From UBA4582 sp002389265 (GTDB lineage: Bacteria; Pseudomonadota; Gammaproteobacteria; Pseudomonadales; Azotimanducaceae): a stretch of DNA of 64,000 nt. The stretch spans positions 49,788 to 113,787 of the forward strand of contig CALSRT010000012.1 of the NCBI GenBank assembly GCA_943788825.1, read 5' to 3'. The notes below the pieces were generated by a model, which was given only the letters and a program-made list of their open reading frames with translations, was not told where the DNA came from and did no database searches. The first letter of the stretch is position 1; each line of letters begins with the position of its first letter. This document shows, one piece after another, positions 37,333 to 47,593 of the stretch. The position numbers were made by a program, and so were the translations under genes.

Positions 37333-37932
37333 TTGGATACCAAACTCAGACAACGGGTAGTGGGTGCAGGGGTGCTGACAGCCCTGGCTATCATTATCCT
37401 GCCAATGCTACTGGATGGTACGTCAGACGATCGTGCGCGTGTCATGGCGACGATTCCGGAACCGCCCACCATCGAACTCAAGAAGCTCTCAATGGAAGGT
37501 ATGCTGGGTAAGATGCGCGAGATGGAACAAGAGAGCGCCGCACAGTTGCCCGAGTTGCTGCCAGACTACACCTCTTATGGCGATACCACTGCCAGTGATG
37601 GGAGCGAAAACGCGTCTGCCCTCGCGGCTACCGAACTGACTCTCGACAAAAATCTTTTGCCAGTGAGTTGGAGTTTGCAACTTGGTAGTTTCCAGAATCC
37701 AAAAAACGCCCAGCGTCTGAGGCAACAGCTCAGAGATGAGGAATACCGCGCTTATATTATTCAGGTCATGGCAACTGAGAATAATACCGAGACGTTTCGG
37801 GTTTATGTTGGTCCGATGTTGCAAAAGAGCCAGCTTGAGAGAGTCGCTGAAGAAATTCGCGTGAAATTCAATATCACAGGACCAATTGTCCGTTATCGGC
37901 TAGAAGATGACGGGGGCCAATTAGGTGGTTAG
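37333..37932 (+). CDS. dedD: SPOR-domain protein, DedD-like
   Basis: 199 residues with a TTG start. A single membrane helix (residues about 10-27, VVGAGVLTALAIIILPMLLDG) anchors a periplasmic linker and a C-terminal SPOR domain (residues 110-190: SWSLQLGSFQNPKNAQRLRQQLRDEEYRAYI...FRVYVGPMLQKSQLERV). SPOR domains bind glycan strands lacking stem peptides at division septa. Position between folC and cvpA is the standard dedD locus. Confidence 0.9.
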   Translation: MDTKLRQRVVGAGVLTALAIIILPMLLDGTSDDRARVMATIPEPPTIELKKLSMEGMLGKMREMEQESAAQLPELLPDYTSYGDTTASDGSENASALAATELTLDKNLLPVSWSLQLGSFQNPKNAQRLRQQLRDEEYRAYIIQVMATENNTETFRVYVGPMLQKSQLERVAEEIRVKFNITGPIVRYRLEDDGGQLGG

Positions 37933-38010
37933 TTTACCGATAGCCTTAGATGATTTTTTGAAGCGCAAGCTGTTTCGAAATATCGAGCGAGAGATTAAGA
38001 GGTCGAAATC

Positions 38011-38520
38011 ATGGGGGAAATAGTCGCGGTAGACTGGGCAATCATTAGTGTGGTGGTGATATCGACTCTCATCAGCATCATGCGCGGTTTTGTTAAAGAG
38101 GCCCTGTCGCTAGGCACCCTGATTGCTGCGATCCTGATAGCTCGCCTGTTCGGCAACCAAGTCGCCGATATGCTTGTGGATTTTATCAGTGTCCCCTCGC
38201 TGCGTTTGGCAGCTGCCTATGGTGGTTTGTATCTGGCCACTATGATCATAGGCGGTATGATTAACTATTTGGTTTACCAGGTCGTTAGAATAGCGGGCTT
38301 GTCATCGATCAATCGTATACTGGGTATGGGATTTGGCTTTGTTCGTGGTGGTTTGATTGTGGTGGTAGCAGTTGCCATCATGGCTCGAATGCCGATCAGT
38401 GAAGATCCCTGGTGGCAGTCTTCGAGATTGATCCCACAGGTGATAGTGACGGCGGATTGGTTGCAGATTTTTGTCATCGATAAAGTCGACGAGTTTAAAG
38501 CGCACGGCATATCTATTTAG
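38011..38520 (+). CDS. cvpA: CvpA family inner-membrane protein
   Basis: 169 residues with four hydrophobic segments. The CvpA start (VDWAIISVVVISTLISIMRGFVKEALSL) and the conserved AAAYGGLYLATMIIGGMINYL block are clear. CvpA is needed for colicin V export and for stress tolerance in Enterobacteria; its molecular role is unsettled. An AGAGGT ribosome-binding site precedes the ATG. It is followed by purF, its standard partner. Confidence 0.93.
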   Translation: MGEIVAVDWAIISVVVISTLISIMRGFVKEALSLGTLIAAILIARLFGNQVADMLVDFISVPSLRLAAAYGGLYLATMIIGGMINYLVYQVVRIAGLSSINRILGMGFGFVRGGLIVVVAVAIMARMPISEDPWWQSSRLIPQVIVTADWLQIFVIDKVDEFKAHGISI

Positions 38521-38586
38521 TGTCAGCAGGCAAGGTTTAGAACGTCAATACAGTTCAGTGATACCAACATCTAAGAGGTTAGAATT

Positions 38587-40098
38587 ATGTGCGGCATAGT
38601 CGGAATGGTTGGCAGAAGCGAAGTTGCCTACGATCTTTATGATGCTCTGACGGTGTTGCAACATCGAGGCCAAGATGCTGCGGGTATTGTTACCTGTCAG
38701 GGAGATACGCTCAACCTAAGGAAAAATAATGGTCTGGTGAAAGACGTATTTCAACAGGATCATATGAACCAGCTGAAGGGCAACATGGGTATCGCTCATG
38801 TCCGCTATCCCACTGCCGGTACGGCAAGCTCGGCTGAGGCCCAGCCGATGTATGTCAACTCGCCCTTCGGCATTTGCCTGGCGCACAACGGTAATCTGAT
38901 CAACGATCGTCAATTGAACGAAGATTTATTCCGCACAGATCGGCGCCACATCAATACAAGCTCTGACTCTGAAGTGTTGCTCAATGTATTTGCGCATGAG
39001 TTACAGAGCATTGCTGGAATGCGCTTGGCACCTGAAGACGTATTCAACGCGATAAGTCGTGTTCATGAACGGGCCGTTGGCGCTTATGCTGCGGTGGCGC
39101 TGATCATTGGCTTTGGCATCGTCGGGTTTCGCGATCCGAATGGTATTCGCCCAGTTTGCTATGGCAAGCGTGAAACTCCGCAAGGTACGGAATATATCGT
39201 TGCCTCGGAAAGTGTCGCATTGGACATTCTCGGCTTCGACTTTATCGATGATATTCAACCGGGTCATGCGGTCTGCATTCAGACCAATGGAGAGGTCTTC
39301 GTTCGGCAGTGTTCGCCTCAGGCTGAGTATAGTCCCTGTATCTTTGAGCAGGTCTATTTAGCGCGGCCGGACTCGATCATTGATGACGTGTCGGTCTACA
39401 AGTCCCGATTAAAGATGGGCGAGAAACTCGCGGACAAAATTCTGCGTGAATATCCTGATCATGATATTGATGTCGTCATCCCCATTCCGGACACCAGCTG
39501 TACAGCGGCATTGCCGATGGCGCATCGCCTCGATGTGAAGTATCGAGACGGTCTGGTTAAGAACCGATATATCGGTCGCACCTTTATCATGCCTGGCCAA
39601 CAGCAGCGGCAAAAATCCGTGCGTCAGAAGTTCAACACCGTTGATCTCGAGTTTCGTGGCAAAAATGTGTTGTTAGTTGATGATTCAATTGTTCGAGGCA
39701 CCACGACCCGGCAGATCGTGCAGATGGCGAAAGAAGCCGGCGCGAAGAAGGTCTATCTGGCATCGGCGGCGCCACCGGTGCGCTACCCCAATGTTTATGG
39801 TATCGATATGCCAGCAGCCTGTGAATTTGTCGCCGACGGGCATACCGTCGAGGAAATCGCCGCCTATATCGGCGTTGATTGGCTGATCTATCAGGACCTT
39901 GACGACCTGGTAGATTGCGCGATGGGTATCAACCCCAAAATCACCCGGTTTGACACCAGCGTTTTTGATGGTGTCTATATTACTGGTGGGGTCGATGAGA
40001 AGTACTTGACGCGGATTGAATCCCAGCGCGGTGATGGCGCCAAGAGTGGTCGTCGGCTGGCAGAAATGGAAATTATTGAGATGCATAACCAGGGCTAG
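38587..40098 (+). CDS. purF: Amidophosphoribosyltransferase
   Basis: First committed step of purine synthesis: PRPP plus glutamine to phosphoribosylamine. 503 residues. The N-terminal nucleophile cysteine follows the initiator Met (MCGIVGMVGRSEV). The glutaminase domain contains HRGQDAAGI and ARVRYPTAG-like AHVRYPTAGTASSAEAQP. The PRPP-binding motif is VLLVDDSIVRGTTTRQIV. C-terminal residues are complete. Last gene of the folC-dedD-cvpA-purF run. Confidence 0.98.
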   Translation: MCGIVGMVGRSEVAYDLYDALTVLQHRGQDAAGIVTCQGDTLNLRKNNGLVKDVFQQDHMNQLKGNMGIAHVRYPTAGTASSAEAQPMYVNSPFGICLAHNGNLINDRQLNEDLFRTDRRHINTSSDSEVLLNVFAHELQSIAGMRLAPEDVFNAISRVHERAVGAYAAVALIIGFGIVGFRDPNGIRPVCYGKRETPQGTEYIVASESVALDILGFDFIDDIQPGHAVCIQTNGEVFVRQCSPQAEYSPCIFEQVYLARPDSIIDDVSVYKSRLKMGEKLADKILREYPDHDIDVVIPIPDTSCTAALPMAHRLDVKYRDGLVKNRYIGRTFIMPGQQQRQKSVRQKFNTVDLEFRGKNVLLVDDSIVRGTTTRQIVQMAKEAGAKKVYLASAAPPVRYPNVYGIDMPAACEFVADGHTVEEIAAYIGVDWLIYQDLDDLVDCAMGINPKITRFDTSVFDGVYITGGVDEKYLTRIESQRGDGAKSGRRLAEMEIIEMHNQG

Positions 40099-40207
40099 GC
40101 AGTCATCCATAAGCTGGGTTCGGTTACCGATGGTTAACAGTCATTGAGATGGTTAATGATTCTGGTGCATACATGGAAGTGTGCGTCACGCTTGATCAGG
40201 GAGTTCT

Positions 40208-41128
40208 ATGCAGGACGTTATTCAGCATACCATCGCGCAGATTGGGACAGTGTTGCTGGGCAAAGAGTCACAGATCAAACTCGCGCTGGCTTGTTTATTG
40301 TCCCATGGTCATCTGCTGATCGAAGACCTGCCTGGTATGGGCAAGACGACGCTGTCTCAAGCGCTGGCCCGGGTTCTGGGTCTAACTTATAGTCGAATTC
40401 AATTTACCAGTGACCTGTTACCTGCCGATATCCTTGGCACGTCAATATTTGATAAGAGCAGCGGCGAATTCAATTTTATGCCCGGGCCGATTTTCAATCA
40501 GCTGATTCTCGCTGATGAGATCAATCGCGCCACGCCAAAAAGCCAGAGCGCACTGCTCGAGGCCATGGAAGAGCAGCAGGTGACCATTGAGGGGGCAACT
40601 CGGCCATTGCCATCCCCATTTTTTGTGATCGCGACGCAGAACCCGAATAACCAGGGCGGTACCTTTGCCTTGCCAGAGTCCCAGCTGGATCGATTCCTGA
40701 TGCGAATCGAACTGGGCTATCCTGATCCCGCAGCCGAACGGCAGTTACTCAAGGGCGAAGATCGTCGCCACGTGCTGGCACGTTTGCAACCCACGTTCGA
40801 GATCGATCAACTCGTTGAATTGCAGAACCGATGCCAGCAAATAAAGGTCTCCGATGCGCTGCTCGATTATGTCCAACGCTTGGTGCTGTACACTCGGCAG
40901 GCGCCGGAATTCGCCTACGGCTTGTCGCCCCGGGGTGCTCTGGCGTTACTTTCCTGCGCGAAAAGCTGGGCGTTGATTGACGACCGTCTGTACGTGGTGC
41001 CGGAAGATGTTCAGGCAGTTTTACCCTCGGTTGTCGAACATCGTTTGCGGGAGACCTCGGACTTCAGCGGTCATGGTGCCGGCGGCCTGACTCAGTGGTT
41101 GCTCTCCAAAGTCGACATCATAGGCTGA
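40208..41128 (+). CDS. MoxR-family AAA+ ATPase
   Basis: 306 residues. Walker A is EDLPGMGKTTLSQAL (about residues 39-53) and Walker B is LILADEINRATPKSQSALLEAM, with sensor-1 FFVIATQNPNNQGG. MoxR ATPases act as chaperones for VWA or DUF58 partners. Here the next gene encodes a DUF58 protein whose ATG overlaps this stop (TGATG), followed by a transglutaminase-like membrane protein, the common three-gene arrangement. Confidence 0.95.
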   Translation: MQDVIQHTIAQIGTVLLGKESQIKLALACLLSHGHLLIEDLPGMGKTTLSQALARVLGLTYSRIQFTSDLLPADILGTSIFDKSSGEFNFMPGPIFNQLILADEINRATPKSQSALLEAMEEQQVTIEGATRPLPSPFFVIATQNPNNQGGTFALPESQLDRFLMRIELGYPDPAAERQLLKGEDRRHVLARLQPTFEIDQLVELQNRCQQIKVSDALLDYVQRLVLYTRQAPEFAYGLSPRGALALLSCAKSWALIDDRLYVVPEDVQAVLPSVVEHRLRETSDFSGHGAGGLTQWLLSKVDIIG

Positions 41129-42138
41129 TGGCAAATACAGATGACTATGCCGGCGCGCCTGAGAACCGATTGTGGCGCTCAGTATGGTTTCAACGCTGGT
41201 TAAATCGGCGTCTGCCCCCGGCGAATGCAGTGGTCTTGAACCAAAGCAATATCTTTATTCTTCCTACCCGGCAGGGTATCTATTTTCTGGTGTTGTTGTT
41301 TTTCATGGTACTGGCAGCCATCAACTACCAGAACAGTCTGATTTTTGGTTTGGCATTCCTGCTACTCAGTTTTTTTATGGTCAGTATTCTTCACACATTT
41401 GGTAATTTGTCAGGTCTGACCGTGCAGGCCGGCACTGCTCGGGCTGCATTTGCGGGCGAGGATGCCAGTTTCAGCGTGCGCCTGTCTCGTCAGGGTGAGC
41501 GCCATCACGAGGCAATCGTTTTGGGTTGGGATCCTGAGCGCCTGATAGGTGCCGATTTGATTGAGGCTGAAGCAGCGCAGACTCGGCTGTTTGTTCAGAG
41601 TAAGCGCCGGGGCCGGTTAAATCCCGGTCGGTTGTTGATCCAGACCCATTACCCTGTTGGCTTGTTTCGCGCCTGGTCGTGGGTCGATCTGGATATGGCT
41701 GCGGTCATCTATCCGCGACCAGTGTATGCCGCAGACTTACCCACTGCTATCGGTGTAAACCCTGGCGATGAATCACAGCAGCGTAACGGTGTAGATGATT
41801 TTTATGGCTTTCGCGATTATCAACCGGGGGATTCCTTGCGCCATGTCGCGTGGAAATCTTTTGCTCGAACGGGTGACTTGTTAGTCAAGGAATTTTCGAC
41901 CAGTGTTGACCGACAAGTCTGGCTTGATTGGGAGCTGTTTCCCAATCTTGACCGTGAGAGTCGCCTGAGCCGTTTGTGTTACTGGGTCGTGACCTTGGGC
42001 AAGTCCGATGATGAGTATGGTTTGCGCCTGCCCGGGCTTGAAGTAGCACCTGACAAAGGCCCGGAGCATCAGGAGCGCCTGCTGCGGGAGTTGGCGTTGT
42101 TTGAGCTTCAACCGCCAGTTTCGGCGGTGAAAACATGA
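41128..42138 (+). CDS. DUF58 domain protein
   Basis: 336 residues. Two hydrophobic segments near residues 50-90 (IYFLVLLFFMVLAAINY, LIFGLAFLLLSFFMV) anchor the protein. The DUF58 signature is in the C-terminal half: DDFYGFRDYQPGDSLRHVAWKSFARTGDLLVKEF. DUF58 proteins are likely VWA-like partners of MoxR ATPases. The ATG at 41128 overlaps the moxR stop; the frame further upstream runs into moxR and is not used. It overlaps the next gene by four bases. Confidence 0.93.
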   Translation: MANTDDYAGAPENRLWRSVWFQRWLNRRLPPANAVVLNQSNIFILPTRQGIYFLVLLFFMVLAAINYQNSLIFGLAFLLLSFFMVSILHTFGNLSGLTVQAGTARAAFAGEDASFSVRLSRQGERHHEAIVLGWDPERLIGADLIEAEAAQTRLFVQSKRRGRLNPGRLLIQTHYPVGLFRAWSWVDLDMAAVIYPRPVYAADLPTAIGVNPGDESQQRNGVDDFYGFRDYQPGDSLRHVAWKSFARTGDLLVKEFSTSVDRQVWLDWELFPNLDRESRLSRLCYWVVTLGKSDDEYGLRLPGLEVAPDKGPEHQERLLRELALFELQPPVSAVKT

Positions 42139-44162
42139 CAGGCTTTCAGATCCCGAGAAACAGTCTGGTCTGGATGCTGGCCGCGCAAATCGCGGTCATC
42201 GCGCCCCATGTGCCCCGATTGCCCGTTTGGGTCACGTCGATTTGTGTCGGCTGCTGCTTTTGGCGAGTCATGGTCTATCAGGGTCGTTGGTCATACCCCG
42301 GTCGATGGGCCAAGGTCGTGTTTGTCGTCGCAGGCCTGATCGGTCTTGGCGTCGGCTATAAGGGCAGGGTCTATGGCTTGGAGCCAGCGGTGGCATTATT
42401 GGTTATAGCCTTTGTCTTCAAGCTACTTGAAATGCAGCATAAACGCGACGCTTACATTGTGATCTTGTTGGGTTATTTTGTGGCGATTACCGAATTTCTG
42501 TTTTTCCAAAGCATTCCCTACGCCTTCTATATGCTCTTTGCTGTAGTGCTGATTACCGCAGCATTGATTGGCCTGAACCAGACCCAGTCTCATCTCCAGC
42601 CACTAAAGACGCTGAAGCTAGCGGCGACGTTAATGGTGCAATCGATTCCCATGATGCTGGTGTTGTTTATTCTGTTCCCGAGGATTGCGCCGCTTTGGAC
42701 TGTGCCACTCGAGTCACAAGCGGCTAAAAGTGGCGTGACTGACAGAATGAGTCCGGGCGATATCGCCAGCCTCAGTCTGTCGCCCGAACTGGCGTTCAAG
42801 GCCAGCTTCAGCGGTGCGATTCCAGCTCCTGGCCAGCTTTACTGGCGCGGCCTAGTGCTTGAAAATTACGATGGTAAAACCTGGACCCGACGGGCTAATC
42901 TAACTGATAGTATCTGGCGCAATAAACAAAGCAAGCCTGTCTGGGCCAAGGATATCGAGCGCTTGGGAAGTACGCAAAGCTATAGCATTATTCTTGAGCC
43001 GACTCGGCAGAACTGGCTGTTCAGTCTGGCTACAGCGGACCTTCCAGCCAACGCTGATATCGCGATGCTTGACGATTACACCCTCGCCTATGTTCACCGT
43101 CGAGGGGTTACCGCCAAGTTCAAGTATGCAGTGACCTCTGATCTGCAGTATCGATTGGAAACCGAGCTCAGTGATGAAGTACGGCAACGGAACACGAGTC
43201 TACCCAGCGACAGTAATCCGCGTACGCGAGAGTTGGTGAGTGCTATTTTGGCTTTGGCCAGTAATGATGCAGATTACGTCAATCGGGTGTTGAGCTATTT
43301 TGCTGACGAGAAATTCGCTTATACCCTGCAGCCGCCGACGCTCGGTGATGATGATATTGATGAGTTCCTGTTCGATAGTCGGCGTGGCTTCTGCGAACAC
43401 TATGCTGGCAGCTTTGTATTCATGATGCGAGCTGCCGGTATTCCCGCGCGGGTCGTATTGGGCTATCAGGGGGGTGAGTATAATGCGCTGGCGAATTACA
43501 TTGCGGTGCATCAATTCGATGCGCACTCTTGGACTGAAGTCTGGTACGAGGGGCGTGGCTGGGTTCGGGTCGACCCGACTCAGATGGTATCGCCAGAGCG
43601 TATTCAACGCGGTCTGGAAAGTGCTGTGGCTGAGGAGAACACCTTCTTAGCCAACTCCCCCCTGTCGTGGCTTAAGTATCGACAGCTACTCTGGCTTCAG
43701 GATTTACGCCAGCAGTTGGGCGCTATTGGTCATTATTGGGATAACTGGGTTGTGGGTTATAACCCTAGAACCCAATTAGAATTTCTATCAACGTACTTTG
43801 AAGATATTGATGCCAGTCGTCTGGGTTTGCTGATGCTGACAACATTTTTTGTTCTGCTCGGCATTGTTGCGTTGTTTGTGCTGAGGAGCCGTAACACGCG
43901 CCTGCTGACCGCCGTCGACCAGCAGTATCTGCGCTTCTGTCAGCTGTTGGGTAAGCAGGGGCTTGCTCGACAACCTGGCGAAGGACCTTGGCGCTATAGC
44001 GAGCGGGTCAGTCAGGCAAGGCCAGATCTTGCGCCAGCAGTCACACGGGTGACGCAGGAATATACTCGTATGAACTATGACTTGGGTGCGCCGAATAATA
44101 GCAAGGCGCTAAAAAAAGCCGTCAGCGCCTTTCGAATTAAGGCGTTGACGGCCAGTGTCTGA
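42135..44162 (+). CDS. tgpA: Membrane-bound transglutaminase-like protein (TgpA type)
   Basis: 675 residues. A block of N-terminal membrane helices (residues 1-190, DUF3488-like) is followed by a periplasmic transglutaminase-core domain. The catalytic triad is visible: Cys in SRRGFCEHYAGSFVFMMRAAG, His in FDAHSWTEVWYE and Asp in VRVDPTQM. One more membrane helix near residue 560 (LGLLMLTTFFVLLGIVALFVL) precedes a DUF4129-like tail. Homologous to Pseudomonas TgpA, which is essential there. It shares an operon with moxR and the DUF58 gene (ATGA overlap). Confidence 0.9.
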   Translation: MTGFQIPRNSLVWMLAAQIAVIAPHVPRLPVWVTSICVGCCFWRVMVYQGRWSYPGRWAKVVFVVAGLIGLGVGYKGRVYGLEPAVALLVIAFVFKLLEMQHKRDAYIVILLGYFVAITEFLFFQSIPYAFYMLFAVVLITAALIGLNQTQSHLQPLKTLKLAATLMVQSIPMMLVLFILFPRIAPLWTVPLESQAAKSGVTDRMSPGDIASLSLSPELAFKASFSGAIPAPGQLYWRGLVLENYDGKTWTRRANLTDSIWRNKQSKPVWAKDIERLGSTQSYSIILEPTRQNWLFSLATADLPANADIAMLDDYTLAYVHRRGVTAKFKYAVTSDLQYRLETELSDEVRQRNTSLPSDSNPRTRELVSAILALASNDADYVNRVLSYFADEKFAYTLQPPTLGDDDIDEFLFDSRRGFCEHYAGSFVFMMRAAGIPARVVLGYQGGEYNALANYIAVHQFDAHSWTEVWYEGRGWVRVDPTQMVSPERIQRGLESAVAEENTFLANSPLSWLKYRQLLWLQDLRQQLGAIGHYWDNWVVGYNPRTQLEFLSTYFEDIDASRLGLLMLTTFFVLLGIVALFVLRSRNTRLLTAVDQQYLRFCQLLGKQGLARQPGEGPWRYSERVSQARPDLAPAVTRVTQEYTRMNYDLGAPNNSKALKKAVSAFRIKALTASV

Positions 44163-44168
44163 TGTTAT

Positions 44169-44198
44169 GTCACCGCAGGGCAGGTGCTCTGCGGCGAC
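44169..44198. terminator. Weak hairpin between convergent tgpA and acnB
   Basis: GTCACCGCAG / CTGCGGCGAC forms a 10-bp stem with one mismatch and a ten-base loop in the 49-base convergent gap. No T-tract follows on either strand, so termination activity is uncertain. Confidence 0.35.
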
Positions 44199-44211
44199 AG
44201 CAACAAGACCC

Positions 44212-46803
44212 TTATGCGACGTTGACGATATTCACCGCAGGTATCACCGCGGTATCGGCTGACTTTTGGAACGCTTCAATCTGATCGAAGTTCAGGTAGC
44301 GATAGATCTCGCTAGCCATCGTGTCGAGTTCTTGCATATGTTCCAGGTATTCGGCGACGGTGGGGAGGCGCCCGAGTATCGAGGCGATCGCAGCCAATTC
44401 AGCTGAAGCCAGATAAACATTAGCGCCGTCACCTAACCGGTTCGGAAAGTTTCGGGTCGACGTTGACACACAGGTGGACTTCGGCGCGATGCGCGCCTGA
44501 TTGCCCATGCACAGCGAGCAGCCCGGCATTTCCGTGCGAGCGCCGGCAGCGGCGAAGATGTTGTAGATACCTTCCTCGCGCAGCTGATGCTCGTCCATCT
44601 TGGTGGGTGGTGAAATCCACAGACGGGTCGGGATGCCATCGGTTTTATTCAACAGTCGCGCTGCGGCGCGGAAATGACCGATGTTGGTCATGCAAGAACC
44701 GATAAAGACTTCGTCGATCTTGGTGCCGGTCACTTCGGATAAGGGCTTCACATCATCCGGGTCATTCGGGCAGGCTAGCAATGGCTCTTTGATATCATCG
44801 AGGTTGATCTCGATAATTTCTTTGTACTCGGCATCAGCATCCGGTTCCATCAATACAGGATTGGCGAGCCATTCTTGCATGGCAGCGATTCGTCGACCGA
44901 TGGTGCGGGCGTCGCCATAACCTTCGCTGATCATCCACTTCAACAGGGTTACGTTGGAGTTCATGTATTCGATGATCGGTGCCTTGCCCAGGCGAATCGT
45001 ACAACCACCGGCAGAGCGTTCGGCAGACGCGTCGCTGATTTCGAAAGCCTGCTCAACTTTCAAGTCAGGCAGTCCTTCAATCTCGAGAATGCGGCCTGAG
45101 AAAATATTCTTCTTTCCTTCTTTCGCAACTGTCAATAAACCGCTCTGAATTGCTGCGTAAGGAATCGCGTTTACCAGATCACGCAGGGTAATACCGGGCT
45201 GCATGGTGCCTTTAAAACGTACCAGTACCGACTCAGGCATATCCAGCGGCATCACACCGATGGCAGAAGCGAAGGCCACTAAGCCTGAACCCGCGGGAAA
45301 GCTGATACCCAGAGGGAAGCGGGTATGTGAATCGCCACCGGTACCCACTGTGTCGGGCAATAACATGCGATTCAGCCAAGAGTGGATGATACCGTCGCCC
45401 GGACGTAAAGCGACGCCGCCGCGAGTCTGGATAAAGTCTGGCAGGGTGTGCTGAGTGTCGATATCAACAGGTTTAGGATAAGCCGCTGTGTGGCAGAAAG
45501 ACTGCATCACCAGGTCCGCAGAGAAACCCAGGCAGGCGAGTTCTTTCAACTCGTCGCGAGTCATGGGGCCAGTGGTGTCCTGCGAGCCTACGGTGGTCAT
45601 CTTCGGTTCGCAATAGGTGCCAGGCCGTACGCCAACGACACCGCAAGCCTTGCCGACAATTTTCTGAGCCAGAGTAAATCCTTTGGTTGAGGCTTCCGCG
45701 GGTACGGGGCGTCTGAAAATTTCGTTCTGAGGCATGCCCAGAGTTTCTCGAGCCCGCTCGGTCAGGCCGCGACCAATGATCAAGGGAATACGACCGCCAG
45801 CTTGAACTTCATCTAACAATACTTCGGTGGCGAGTTCGAATTCGGCAATGACTTCGCCGGTCTTATCGCTGGTGATTTTACCTTCATAGGGGTGAATCAC
45901 GATTACATCACCGGTTTCCATCTTGCTGACGTCACATTCGATGGGCAAGGCGCCAGCATCTTCCATCGTGTTGAAGAAGATGGGGGCGATTTTACTGCCC
46001 AACACAACGCCACCGTCACGTTTGTTTGGAATGTTGGGGATATCGTCGCCCATATGCCAAAGCACTGAGTTGGTAGCAGACTTTCGTGATGAGCCGGTTC
46101 CGACCACATCACCTACATAAGCAATGGGGTTACCTGTGTGCTTCAGCTGTTCGATCGTCTGAATCGGGTTTTCCATAGTCTTCTGTAACATGGCAAGTGC
46201 ATGCAGCGGGATATCTGGGCGGCTCCAGGCGTCGCCAGCTGGAGACAGGTCGTCGGTGTTGGTTTCGCCATCAACCTTGAACACGGTGACTTTGATTTGG
46301 TCGGCGACTTTCGGCTTGGCCATAAACCACTCGGCATTGGCCCAGGACTCAACCACGCGCTTAGCATGGGCATTGGTCTTGGCTTTCTCCACAACATCAT
46401 GGAAGGCATCAAACATCAGCAGAGTGCGCGACAGAGCTGCAGCTGCGGCGTCAGCGCTTTCAGCGTCGTCCAACAAGTCGATCAGCGGTTCAATATTGTA
46501 GCCGCCGAGCATGGTGCCCAGTAGTGTCGTGGCATCGACCTTGCTGATCATTGGCGAGCTATCAGCACCCTTGGCGATGGCGGTGAGAAAGGCAGCCTTA
46601 ACATAGGCGGCGTCATCAACTCCGGCAGGCACACGATTAGTGATCAGGTCGAGCAGAAACTCGCCTTCACCGGCGGGTGGCGCTTTTAAAAGTTCAACCA
46701 ACTCGTTAACCTGTGCGGCAGTGAGTGGCTTCGGGTCGATACCCATTTCTAATCGTTCGGCGACGTGTTGTCGATAAGCTTCAAGCACAGTGTTGGTCCT
46801 CAT
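44212..46803 (-). CDS. acnB: Aconitate hydratase B
   Basis: Interconverts citrate and isocitrate through a [4Fe-4S] cluster. The 863-residue product has the AcnB layout, with the N-terminal HEAT-like domain (MRTNTVLEAYRQHVAERLEMGIDPKPLTAAQVNELVELLK) first and the swivel domain before the catalytic core. Cluster ligands are in FIGSCMTNIGHF and PGCSLCMGNQAR. Other active-site motifs: TVGTGGDSHTRFPLGISFPAGSG and TSTRNFPNRLG. AcnB of E. coli is also an mRNA-binding iron sensor. Monocistronic, convergent with tgpA. Confidence 0.98.
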   Translation of the reverse strand: MRTNTVLEAYRQHVAERLEMGIDPKPLTAAQVNELVELLKAPPAGEGEFLLDLITNRVPAGVDDAAYVKAAFLTAIAKGADSSPMISKVDATTLLGTMLGGYNIEPLIDLLDDAESADAAAAALSRTLLMFDAFHDVVEKAKTNAHAKRVVESWANAEWFMAKPKVADQIKVTVFKVDGETNTDDLSPAGDAWSRPDIPLHALAMLQKTMENPIQTIEQLKHTGNPIAYVGDVVGTGSSRKSATNSVLWHMGDDIPNIPNKRDGGVVLGSKIAPIFFNTMEDAGALPIECDVSKMETGDVIVIHPYEGKITSDKTGEVIAEFELATEVLLDEVQAGGRIPLIIGRGLTERARETLGMPQNEIFRRPVPAEASTKGFTLAQKIVGKACGVVGVRPGTYCEPKMTTVGSQDTTGPMTRDELKELACLGFSADLVMQSFCHTAAYPKPVDIDTQHTLPDFIQTRGGVALRPGDGIIHSWLNRMLLPDTVGTGGDSHTRFPLGISFPAGSGLVAFASAIGVMPLDMPESVLVRFKGTMQPGITLRDLVNAIPYAAIQSGLLTVAKEGKKNIFSGRILEIEGLPDLKVEQAFEISDASAERSAGGCTIRLGKAPIIEYMNSNVTLLKWMISEGYGDARTIGRRIAAMQEWLANPVLMEPDADAEYKEIIEINLDDIKEPLLACPNDPDDVKPLSEVTGTKIDEVFIGSCMTNIGHFRAAARLLNKTDGIPTRLWISPPTKMDEHQLREEGIYNIFAAAGARTEMPGCSLCMGNQARIAPKSTCVSTSTRNFPNRLGDGANVYLASAELAAIASILGRLPTVAEYLEHMQELDTMASEIYRYLNFDQIEAFQKSADTAVIPAVNIVNVA

Positions 46804-46926
46804 TGATTCAAAAGTAGCAGTGGCGGCTCCGCAGGGGCGTAAACCGCTGAAAACAGGCGGCCCATTCTATCCTAATAGGCCCTTAAAGTTAAGATGTGTG
46901 GGCGAATGCCCCGACCAGGTTGCAGA

Positions 46927-47589
46927 ATGACGATAGACGACTTTTTATATTGTAAAACGCCCGCAAGCTGGGTCGCGGCGGTTAATACCAATCTCGATAT
47001 TCTCTTGATTGATCATGCCAACTGCGAGAAAAAAGCCGCATCCACGGCCATGAACCTGATGTACCGCTATATCGACAAGCCCGAGATGCTAATGCGCCTG
47101 TCGAAATTAGCACGTGAGGAATTGCGCCATTTCGAACAAGTGGTGTCTTTACTGAATGCCCGCAATATTCCCTATGCCAATGTGCCGTCAGCCCGCTACG
47201 CGGGAGAGCTACGCAAGGGTGTGAGAACCTATGAACCTGCCCGATTGATCGACATCTTGGTCGTTGGTGCCGTCGTCGAAGCCCGCAGCTGCGAACGCTT
47301 CAACGCCATGATTCCGGTACTGGACGATGAGTTAGCGGTCTTCTACACCTCATTGCTCAAGTCAGAAGCCCGGCACTTCATGATTTATCTGGATTTTGCG
47401 AAGCGCTACTACCAGCAGTACGAGGCGCAAATGAAAGAGTCTCTGGACGACCGCGTTGCCTTTTTCTTGAGCGAAGATCAGCGCTTGATCGAGTCCGAGG
47501 ATCACGAATTCCGTTTTCACAGTGGCCTGCCGGTGTTGGCCGGCGGTATTGATGTGATCCCAGAGGCGAAAGTCGGTAAGCGTCGGTAA
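46927..47589 (+). CDS. miaE: tRNA 2-methylthio-N6-isopentenyladenosine-37 hydroxylase
   Basis: Oxygen-dependent diiron enzyme hydroxylating the isopentenyl group at A37 of tRNAs. 220 residues in a ferritin-like four-helix bundle. Iron ligands are visible as Glu in NCEKKAASTAMNLMYRYID, the EELRHFEQ pair, EARSCERF and KSEARHF. The ATG at 46927 (MTIDDFLYCKTPASW) is preferred to one 33 bases earlier because it aligns with the family start and has an AGG seven bases in front. Its end is four bases from the convergent lpxH. Confidence 0.93.
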   Translation: MTIDDFLYCKTPASWVAAVNTNLDILLIDHANCEKKAASTAMNLMYRYIDKPEMLMRLSKLAREELRHFEQVVSLLNARNIPYANVPSARYAGELRKGVRTYEPARLIDILVVGAVVEARSCERFNAMIPVLDDELAVFYTSLLKSEARHFMIYLDFAKRYYQQYEAQMKESLDDRVAFFLSEDQRLIESEDHEFRFHSGLPVLAGGIDVIPEAKVGKRR

Positions 47590-47593
47590 GATC